Source: UBA993 sp964436815
Lineage (GTDB): Bacteria > Bacillota > Dethiobacteria > DTU022
Direction: 5' to 3'
Assembly (NCBI GenBank): GCA_964436815.1
Contig: CAYTER010000053.1
Span: forward strand, 1 to 12,587
Length of the DNA stretch: 12,587 nt
The stretch's first letter is position 1; every line of letters starts with the position of its first letter. The notes below the pieces were generated by a model. It was given only the letters and a program-made list of their open reading frames with translations, had not been told where the DNA came from and did not search any database. A program made the translations under genes and the position numbers. Shown here piece by piece: positions 8,060 to 12,587 of this stretch.

Positions 8060-8088
8060 TTGCCTCCTCATTCTATTAGGCGTAGAAT
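8060..8088 (+). promoter_or_regulatory. Predicted promoter of the MATE transporter gene
   Basis: TTGCCT (8060-8065) and TAGAAT (8083-8088) are exactly 17 nt apart, placing the start near 8095, about 40 nt before the ATG. The -10 box is the right arm of the inverted repeat at 8070-8088. Confidence 0.5.
8070..8088. promoter_or_regulatory. Candidate operator: ATTCTA-N7-TAGAAT inverted repeat in divergent promoter region
   Basis: Two perfect 6-bp arms (8070-8075 and 8083-8088) flank a 7-nt centre. The repeat overlaps the -10 region of the plus-strand MATE promoter and the -10 of a possible minus-strand moaD promoter, so a bound dimer could block both. The regulator is not visible; MarR- or TetR-type proteins often guard efflux genes this way, which is inference. 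Confidence 0.4.
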
Positions 8089-8111
8089 AAACGCATCGTG
8101 TTGCTGATCAA
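8084..8111 (-). promoter_or_regulatory. Possible promoter of the moaD-AOR operon
   Basis: On the minus strand TTGATC (8106-8111) and TATTCT (8084-8089) are 16 nt apart. The match is moderate. The transcript would carry GAGGAGG before the ATG-ATG of the MoaD-like gene. It overlaps the opposing MATE promoter. Confidence 0.3.
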
Positions 8112-8136
8112 ACTGTAGTCAAAAGGGAGTATAAAT

Positions 8137-9486
8137 ATGGTCCAGAACAATGCAGCCCAAATGGGTGAAGAAAAAATCGGAAAACTGTTGTTGCGTTTCT
8201 CTCTTCCGGCCATCGCCGGGATGATGGTAATGGCCACTTATAATATAGTTGACACTATTTTTGTTGGGATATTGGGTAGCGAAGCTATTGCTGCCCTGTC
8301 TGTTGCTTTTCCGTTTCAGATGATTCTTGGAGCAATTGCCGTTGGCACCGGCGTGGGTGCAGCTTCACTGATATCCCGTTCGCTTGGCTCAGGTGACAAG
8401 GAGCAGGCAGTTAAGGCTGTAGGACAGGTTATCGGTTTGTCACTGGTTTTTGGAGCACTTATTGCACTGCTGGGCTTTACTTACTTAGATCCCCTGCTGC
8501 ATCTTTTTGGAGCGACACCGGAAATCGCCGCGTTAACCGGAGAATATGTAGTAGTGATCACAACCGGGTCAGTTATGTTTTTCCTGATCATGGGTTTGAA
8601 TAATATTGTCAGAGCAGTGGGGCACCCGACCCTGTCTATGAAAGTGATGATCATTTCAGCCTTAACCAATATTATTCTTGATCCCATTTTCATTTTCACC
8701 CTGGGCATGGGAGTACGCGGCGCAGCCATAGCCACCGTGCTGGCAAAGGTTATAGGGGTGGCGATTATGCTGCATTTTTTTATTATGGGTAGCAGCGAGA
8801 TAAAAATTTCGTTTGCCTGTCTTAAACCCAGACCTGAAACAATTCGTAAAATATATGTAATCGGCTTTCCGGCAATGATCTTGCAGGTTTCGACCAACAT
8901 CTCCCTGATCATCGCCAACAATATTCTGGCGGCCTATGGGCATCTGCCGATCGCTGCCTTAGGCTTAATCTTCCGCCTTTTCATGTTTGCCCTGATGCCG
9001 GTGATTGGTCTGGCTCAGGGTTTGATGCCGATTATTGGTTACAATTACGGGGCCGGCCAACTGCTGCGCATCCGCGAGGCGATCGTAAAAGGAACGCTGG
9101 TCAGCACCGCAATTGTGGTCTTTTTCGGAGTGATCTATTTTAGCTTCCCGTCATTTTTCTTAAGTATCTTTAGCAGTGAGCAGGAGTTATTATCATTAGC
9201 GTCAAGAGCTTTAAAAATAATGGTGATCATGTTTCCGGTGGTTGGAGCGCAGGTTGTCTTTTCCACCTATTTTCAGGCGGCAGGCAGGGGTCTTCCTTCC
9301 CTGATGCTGTCGATCTTGCGTGAAGTGTTGCTTTTTATCCCCTTTTTGCTGATTTTCTCAGCTTACTTCGGGCTCGATGGCGTCTGGTTCTCCCGCCCTG
9401 CCAGTGACTTTCTCGCTTTCCTCTTTACCTTTTACCTGATCACCCGCGAGCTGAAGAAGCATAATCTGTCGCTGCTCAGACAATAA
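8137..9486 (+). CDS. MATE-family multidrug/cation efflux transporter
   Basis: 449 residues, the usual MATE length. About 12 hydrophobic segments are visible, in two halves of similar layout. Typical family features: the N-terminal stretch KLLLRFSLPAIAGMMV, then YNIVDTIFVG near residues 41-50, SRSLGSGDKEQA near 89, NNIVRAVGHP near 154, a second-half GLAQGLMPIIGYNYGAG near 295, and FQAAGRG near 379. These resemble the bacterial MepA-like branch. Family role: Na+- or H+-driven export of cationic drugs and other organic compounds; the actual substrate is unknown. The ATG start has GGGAG 8 nt upstream. It is transcribed away from moaD-AOR across a shared promoter region with an inverted repeat, suggesting co-regulation with, or local repression next to, that operon. 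Confidence 0.93.
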   Translation: MVQNNAAQMGEEKIGKLLLRFSLPAIAGMMVMATYNIVDTIFVGILGSEAIAALSVAFPFQMILGAIAVGTGVGAASLISRSLGSGDKEQAVKAVGQVIGLSLVFGALIALLGFTYLDPLLHLFGATPEIAALTGEYVVVITTGSVMFFLIMGLNNIVRAVGHPTLSMKVMIISALTNIILDPIFIFTLGMGVRGAAIATVLAKVIGVAIMLHFFIMGSSEIKISFACLKPRPETIRKIYVIGFPAMILQVSTNISLIIANNILAAYGHLPIAALGLIFRLFMFALMPVIGLAQGLMPIIGYNYGAGQLLRIREAIVKGTLVSTAIVVFFGVIYFSFPSFFLSIFSSEQELLSLASRALKIMVIMFPVVGAQVVFSTYFQAAGRGLPSLMLSILREVLLFIPFLLIFSAYFGLDGVWFSRPASDFLAFLFTFYLITRELKKHNLSLLRQ

Positions 9487-9515
9487 TCACTCACACTTTC
9501 ACCGATACTAGTTGG

Positions 9516-9530
9516 TTAATAATATATTAA
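9516..9530. repeat. AT-rich palindrome in convergent spacer
   Basis: TTAATA-ATA-TATTAA has perfect 6-bp arms around 3 nt, 29 nt after the MATE stop. It is all A/T, so a stable RNA hairpin is unlikely. It adjoins the hairpin and G tract that follow. Confidence 0.35.
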
Positions 9531-9534
9531 AATC

Positions 9535-9550
9535 TCTCCCTTGAGGGGGA
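9535..9550 (+). terminator. Short hairpin downstream of the MATE gene
   Basis: TCTCCC (9535-9540), loop TTGA, then GGGGGA (9545-9550) pair over 6 bp with one T-G wobble. No U tract follows on the plus strand. In minus-strand reading the stem has one C-A mismatch and is followed by GATTTTAATA, so it could weakly end the deacetylase transcript. A terminator role is tentative. Confidence 0.3.
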
Positions 9551-9566
9551 AGGGGCGGGGTGGGGG
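9545..9566 (+). other. Four-run G tract, predicted G-quadruplex
   Basis: Runs of 5, 4, 4 and 5 guanines are separated by loops of 2, 1 and 1 nt. This is an ideal short-loop intramolecular quadruplex pattern. It lies between the ends of two convergent genes, MATE and the PIG-L deacetylase. Such C-rich and G-rich blocks also occur as dispersed intergenic repeats in some bacterial genomes, which cannot be tested within one window. Confidence 0.6.
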
Positions 9567-9599
9567 TGAATACTGCATCACAAGTGAATATGCGATCTA

Positions 9600-10361
9600 T
9601 TAACAAAGCCAGGCATCTTCATAGATATGAAGGTGTTCAGGGGTGAGCACTTTGAATGCTTCCACCAGATCAGCCCCGGTTTCAGCCGCCAGGCTGACAG
9701 CCCTGGCTTCCAGCAGATCTTTCAGCCGGGACGCTTTCTCTCCTGAAAACTGGCTGACATGACAGTCGATTGCCTGTAATTTAAGAGCCCAGGTATCTTT
9801 GACATCAATAAACGTATTCGGGTAAGCGGTATAATAAAAAGCAACGATATTAACAGCATGGGGCTGCAGACCTTTTTCTAGATCGGCAGGATGAAAGCGG
9901 GGCATATTGGCCAGAAAAGCAGATTCTGCAGCAGCTTTACCGGTACGGATGTGATCGGAGTGGACTTCATAAGGCAGCCAGGGATCGCAAACCAGTATTG
10001 CTTCGGGCTTAAGTTTACGGATAGTGCTGGTAATGCCGGCCCGCACCTCTTCATATACCAGGTTGCCCCCGTCGGGCAGGTTAAGCCAGTGCAGGTCGGA
10101 TACCCCTAAAACCTGAGCCGCTGCTTCAGTTTCTGAACGTCTGGTTGCCGCCAGCTTATCACTATTCTTAGAGCTATCGTAAGTTCCGGCAGAGCCATCA
10201 GTCACCGTCAGGCAGGAAACCTTTTTCCCCGCCCTGACAAGTTTCGCCACAGTAGCCCCTGCTCCGATCTCCAGATCATCGGGATGCGGCTGAATTACCA
10301 GCAGCTTATTGGCTTTCATTAAGTCGGGTATCGCTATCAGGTCACAAATTTTTCTTGCCAC
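9600..10361 (-). CDS. PIG-L/LmbE-family zinc-dependent deacetylase
   Basis: 253 residues, normal for the family. The zinc site is complete: PHPDD at 25-29 provides His and Asp ligands plus the catalytic Asp, and HSDH at 134-137 provides the third ligand. The RRSE motif at 74-77 (ATRRSETEAA) is also typical. Family role: removal of N-acyl groups, usually from N-acetylated sugars or amino sugar conjugates, as in MshB, BshB and PIG-L. BshB-like bacillithiol work cannot be confirmed because no bshA or bshC neighbour is seen. The start is GTG with GGAGGAG 8 nt upstream. A cytoplasmic enzyme is likely, with no signal peptide. It is divergent from the M20 hydrolase across 122 nt. Confidence 0.92.
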   Translation of the reverse strand: MARKICDLIAIPDLMKANKLLVIQPHPDDLEIGAGATVAKLVRAGKKVSCLTVTDGSAGTYDSSKNSDKLAATRRSETEAAAQVLGVSDLHWLNLPDGGNLVYEEVRAGITSTIRKLKPEAILVCDPWLPYEVHSDHIRTGKAAAESAFLANMPRFHPADLEKGLQPHAVNIVAFYYTAYPNTFIDVKDTWALKLQAIDCHVSQFSGEKASRLKDLLEARAVSLAAETGADLVEAFKVLTPEHLHIYEDAWLC

Positions 10362-10383
10362 AGTTTCAGCTCCTCCATCTCTG

Positions 10384-10426
10384 CTTCAGGGTTATTCACT
10401 TCAGGGCTGCTAATATGATAACATAT
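10384..10426. promoter_or_regulatory. Possible regulatory sites between deacetylase and M20 hydrolase genes
   Basis: The 122-nt divergent spacer contains ATATG-ATAA-CATAT (10413-10426, 5-bp arms), which includes an extended -10-like TGATAACAT on the plus strand, and an 8-bp direct repeat CTTCAGGG (10384-10391 and 10399-10406). No convincing -35 box accompanies it in either direction. This is weak evidence for promoter or operator elements serving one or both genes. Confidence 0.25.
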
Positions 10427-10483
10427 GCCTGTAACTGAGGGACAAAGCCCATTTCACGCAGCAGCGGAAAAGAGGATGTATAA

Positions 10484-11836
10484 ATGCAAAATCCTACAGG
10501 GCAGAACAGGGAAGCTTGCAGACAAATGAAGGCAGTTGGCGAGCAAATTATGGCAGCGGCCGATCAGAACCGCGAATACCTGGTCAGACTGATTCAGGAC
10601 CTGGTTAGAATACGCAGTTATTCAGGCGAAGCAGAAGAGATCCAGCTCTTTTTACAGAAGATCCTATCTCAGCTGGGTATGGAAACAGAATTGATCAAGG
10701 TTGAGCCTGCAAGGCTTGAAAAGTACAAGGGCTTTAGTTACGACGGCTTTCCCTACGACAATCGCTATTCCCTGCTCGCTTGTAAAAAGGGGAGCGCCCA
10801 GGCTGCACCAGGAGTGCCTCAAAACCGATCGCTGTTGCTTAACGGGCATATCGATGTAGTGCCGCCTGGCGATCTCGATTGCTGGGATGATGATCCGCTG
10901 AGCGGCCGTTATGACGCAGGCAAAGTTTACGGTCGTGGGGCGCTTGATATGAAAGGCGGCCTGGCCGCAGGTATAACAGCTTGTAAGTTGCTGATCGATC
11001 TTGGTTTTTACAATTCAGGGGATCTGCTGATTAGCAGTGTTTGCGGGGAAGAAACCGGCGGGTGTGGCGCATTTGCCCTGGTTGAAAGAGGGGTCAAGGC
11101 CGATGGCTGCCTGATCCTGGAGCCGACCAAGCTTAGCATCTGTCACATTCAATCCGGCTGCCACACCTTTAAAATTACCCTTAAAGGGCGCTCAATCCAT
11201 GCCTGCATGGCTTATAAGGGCATAAATGTAATTGATAAATTTTATCTCGTCTACAGGGCGTTGCAGCAGATGGACAAAGATCGCCATGCCCGGTTTGGAG
11301 GTCCGCTTGCAGACACCTACGAAAACCCTGAAAATATTGCACCTTTTAACGTTGGCACAGTCAGCGCCGGTGATTGGCCTTCGAGTGTGCCCGACAGGCT
11401 CGAAGCTCATGGCCGGATGGGGATTTTCCCCGGGGAATCAGTTGAGGAGATGCACGCTGAGTTTGAAAACACGGTAAAAAAAGTTGCCGCCCGGGATCCC
11501 TGGTTGGCTGAAAACCAGCCGGTTGTTGAATGGTATGAAGGCCTTTTTGAACCGGCTGCGACTCCGGTTGACAGCAGTTTGGTGAATACCCTGGCAGTGA
11601 GCCATAAATTGATTACCGGTAAAGAAGTTCACTATGAAGCGGCCACTTATGGTTCCGACATGCGTATATTCAGCCTTTACGGTAAAATGCCCACCGTGCT
11701 TTATGGCCCCGGTGATGTTAGTCTGGCCCATACCGTAAATGAATATATTGATGTTGACCAGGCGCTGGAGGCTGTCAGCACTATTGCGATGATGATCTAC
11801 AACTGGTGCGGCGGAGAATTTAATAAACGGGATTAA
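10484..11836 (+). CDS. M20-family metallohydrolase, ArgE/DapE-type deacylase
   Basis: 450 residues, slightly longer than typical ArgE/DapE proteins. Metal and catalytic residues follow the M20 order: H122 and the catalytic D124 in NGHIDVVPPGD, bridging D155 in GALDMKGG, catalytic E189 and metal E190 in CGEETGG, E213 in LEPTK, and H416 in SLAHTVNE. The dimerisation (lid) domain lies at roughly residues 225-335, with H239 in the GRSIHACMA segment. Family role: two-metal hydrolysis of N-acyl amino acids or related amides. It could be acetylornithine deacetylase, succinyl-diaminopimelate desuccinylase or a less specific deacylase; no arginine or lysine genes adjoin to choose between them. The ATG start has GAGGA 7 nt upstream. 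A further in-frame ATG at residue 15 lacks an equally good site. Its stop overlaps the toxin stop of the convergent toxin-antitoxin module. Confidence 0.9.
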   Translation: MQNPTGQNREACRQMKAVGEQIMAAADQNREYLVRLIQDLVRIRSYSGEAEEIQLFLQKILSQLGMETELIKVEPARLEKYKGFSYDGFPYDNRYSLLACKKGSAQAAPGVPQNRSLLLNGHIDVVPPGDLDCWDDDPLSGRYDAGKVYGRGALDMKGGLAAGITACKLLIDLGFYNSGDLLISSVCGEETGGCGAFALVERGVKADGCLILEPTKLSICHIQSGCHTFKITLKGRSIHACMAYKGINVIDKFYLVYRALQQMDKDRHARFGGPLADTYENPENIAPFNVGTVSAGDWPSSVPDRLEAHGRMGIFPGESVEEMHAEFENTVKKVAARDPWLAENQPVVEWYEGLFEPAATPVDSSLVNTLAVSHKLITGKEVHYEAATYGSDMRIFSLYGKMPTVLYGPGDVSLAHTVNEYIDVDQALEAVSTIAMMIYNWCGGEFNKRD

Positions 11837-12096
11837 TAATTCTTGAGTATGTCATGATGACCCACATCGAGTAAAAGTATTATGTCATCTTTCTCATAAT
11901 GCCAAATAATACGTATATCCATATTGATACTGGTTTCAAACAAATCATCAATGCCTTTTATCCGTTTTGTTCTTAAAGATGGGTGCATCGGATCGTGTGA
12001 TAGTAATTTTATTTTATTTTTTAGCTGAGTCTGTTCATGTCTCTGCAGTTTGCTATAGTTTTTCTGAAATCTATTGCTGTAGGTAATTCTGAGCAA
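11833..12096 (-). CDS. RelE/YafQ-like mRNA interferase toxin
   Basis: 87 residues, typical for RelE/ParE-superfamily toxins. The N-terminal half has a basic helical stretch (FQKNYSKLQRHEQTQLKNKIK). It is followed by HDPMHPSLRTKRIKG, the ETSINMDIRIIWHYE core strand and a C-terminal DVGHHDILKNY. H66, H80, H81 and R62 are candidates for RNA cleavage as in YafQ and related ribosome-dependent RNases. It starts with TTG, 7 nt after the antitoxin stop, with only AAAGG nearby, so weak translation relative to the antitoxin is likely. Base composition is clearly more A/T-rich than the metabolic genes on the left, consistent with horizontal gain. The gene ends tail-to-tail with the M20 hydrolase. Confidence 0.8.
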   Translation of the reverse strand: MLRITYSNRFQKNYSKLQRHEQTQLKNKIKLLSHDPMHPSLRTKRIKGIDDLFETSINMDIRIIWHYEKDDIILLLDVGHHDILKNY

Positions 12097-12103
12097 TATA
12101 GGT

Positions 12104-12370
12104 TTACCTTTCTTTCTTTTCTAATTGCGTAAAAAGGTCATCAACTCTTTCAAATACTAACTGTTCCCCTGAATATAGTTTCGTTTTGACTGCAGTTATT
12201 TCATCTCTAAGTTCATCTATATATTTTTTAGGATATACAGCAACTGGCATCAGATAAATCACTCCGTCTCTTTCCACGACTTCAAGTTTGTCGCCTTCTT
12301 TTAAACCTAATTTTTTAACGAATTCACGTGGAATAGTAATTTGAGCTTTTTTTCGTAATTCTGTTAACAT
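12104..12370 (-). CDS. AbrB/MazE-type (SpoVT-AbrB domain) antitoxin
   Basis: 88 residues. Residues 1-45 are a swapped-hairpin AbrB DNA-binding domain: KKAQITIPREFVKKLGLKEGDKLEVVERDGVIYLMP. Residues 46-88 form a charged helical tail that would bind and neutralise the toxin encoded 7 nt downstream. The ATG has a strong GGAGG 7 nt away. The gene follows a promoter whose spacer is a perfect palindrome, fitting autorepression by the antitoxin or the antitoxin-toxin complex. AbrB-type antitoxins are classically paired with MazF-like toxins, and pairing with a RelE fold is known but less common. The A/T-rich composition matches the toxin gene. Confidence 0.85.
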   Translation of the reverse strand: MLTELRKKAQITIPREFVKKLGLKEGDKLEVVERDGVIYLMPVAVYPKKYIDELRDEITAVKTKLYSGEQLVFERVDDLFTQLEKKER

Positions 12371-12414
12371 TTTCCCACCTCCGTTTAAGTCAGAATATCC
12401 TACTTTCTTATATT

Positions 12415-12443
12415 ATCATACAAGATTATCTTGCTTTTGGCAA
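12415..12443 (-). promoter_or_regulatory. Promoter of the toxin-antitoxin operon
   Basis: On the minus strand TTGCCA (12438-12443) and TATGAT (12415-12420) are exactly 17 nt apart. The predicted start is near 12408, giving a leader of about 38 nt with GGAGG before the antitoxin ATG. Confidence 0.65.
12421..12433. promoter_or_regulatory. Candidate toxin-antitoxin operator palindrome
   Basis: CAAGAT-T-ATCTTG is a perfect palindrome with 6-bp arms and a single central base. It lies wholly between the -35 and -10 boxes of the antitoxin promoter, where a bound AbrB-type dimer would block RNA polymerase. The role is inferred from position and symmetry. Confidence 0.6.
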
Positions 12444-12462
12444 ACAGTCAATCTTAGTGTGA

Positions 12463-12491
12463 TTGCTCTAACAGGATTTGATCATTATAAT
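12463..12491 (+). promoter_or_regulatory. Promoter of the right-edge corrinoid protein gene
   Basis: TTGCTC (12463-12468) and a perfect TATAAT (12486-12491) are 17 nt apart, with transcription expected to start near 12498, about 36 nt before the ATG. It is divergent from the toxin-antitoxin promoter. Confidence 0.6.
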
Positions 12492-12533
12492 AGAACAAGA
12501 CAAATAAGCATAATTTAGAAGGGAGTTTTATGA

Positions 12534-12587
12534 ATGGCAGATTTTGAAGCATTGGCTGGAGCCATAATTGAATGTAACGCCGCAAAG
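12534..12587 (+). CDS. Probable methyltransferase corrinoid (B12-binding) protein, N-terminus only
   Basis: Only 18 codons are present (MADFEALAGAIIECNAAK). The pattern of a short helical start, LA..II..GNA-like, resembles the four-helix N-terminal domain of MtbC/MttC/MtaC-type corrinoid proteins, but 18 residues cannot prove it. The start is chosen by GGGAG 8 nt upstream; an overlapping ATG at 12530-12532 leads to a stop after five codons. If correct, this opens a methyltransferase operon to the right, which would need a RACo-like activator such as the one at the left edge. Confidence 0.45.
   Translation, partial: MADFEALAGAIIECNAAK

Noticed and set aside
8481..8943. Minus-strand frames of 146 and 93 codons inside the MATE gene
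   Set aside because: They are antisense to a well-supported membrane protein and contain no family motif.
9535..9550. Strong intrinsic terminator for the MATE gene
   Set aside because: The stem is only 6 bp and is followed by G runs rather than T; it is kept only as a tentative hairpin.
9600..10361. Assignment of the deacetylase as BshB (bacillithiol synthesis)
   Set aside because: The zinc motifs are shared by the whole family and no bshA or bshC neighbour is present, so a specific name is not supported.
1..12587. CRISPR array, tRNA, rRNA or insertion sequence
   Set aside because: No regularly spaced repeats, no transposase motifs and no recognisable structural RNA sequence were seen on either strand.

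Overview
The window looks like chromosomal DNA from a strictly anaerobic bacterium, most likely a clostridial or other Firmicutes acetogen or syntroph. This rests on a monofunctional nickel CO dehydrogenase (CooS), a RACo/AcsV-type corrinoid activator, a tungsten-type aldehyde:ferredoxin oxidoreductase (AOR) with its own MoaD-like protein, and the start of what looks like a methyltransferase corrinoid protein. Strong Shine-Dalgarno sites and sigma-A-like promoters fit a Gram-positive host. No species is claimed.

Layout. Positions 1-3867, minus strand: cooS followed 19 nt later by a RACo-like iron-sulfur/ASKHA ATPase that runs off the left edge; they form one operon with a leader of about 180 nt. 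4196-5671, plus: a DASS/SLC13-type anion symporter, divergent from cooS. 5668-8031, minus: a moaD-like gene followed by an AOR gene, whose end overlaps the symporter end tail to tail. 8137-9486, plus: a MATE efflux pump divergent from moaD, with an inverted repeat over the shared promoter region. 9487-9599: a spacer carrying an AT-rich palindrome, a short hairpin and a four-run G tract that could form a G-quadruplex. 9600-10361, minus: a PIG-L/LmbE deacetylase, divergent from an M20 (ArgE/DapE-like) metallohydrolase at 10484-11836, plus. 11833-12370, minus: an AT-rich AbrB-RelE toxin-antitoxin module with a palindrome inside its promoter. 12534-12587, plus: first 18 codons of a probable corrinoid protein behind a good promoter.

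How the genes may work together. CooS interconverts CO and CO2 with low-potential electrons, and AOR interconverts aldehydes or acids using ferredoxin, so both draw on the ferredoxin pool. The RACo-like protein would reduce an inactive Co(II) corrinoid, and the corrinoid protein at the right edge belongs to the same one-carbon chemistry, although nothing shows that it is the partner. The symporter could supply a carboxylate substrate. The deacetylase and M20 pair looks like general amide-bond hydrolysis.

No clearly new multi-gene system is visible. The most interesting points are regulatory (the cooS leader, the moaD/MATE operator, the palindrome in the toxin-antitoxin promoter, the G tract), plus an unusual first substrate motif in the symporter, an uncertain start in the MoaD-like gene, and two convergent gene pairs that each share one TTAA as both stop codons.
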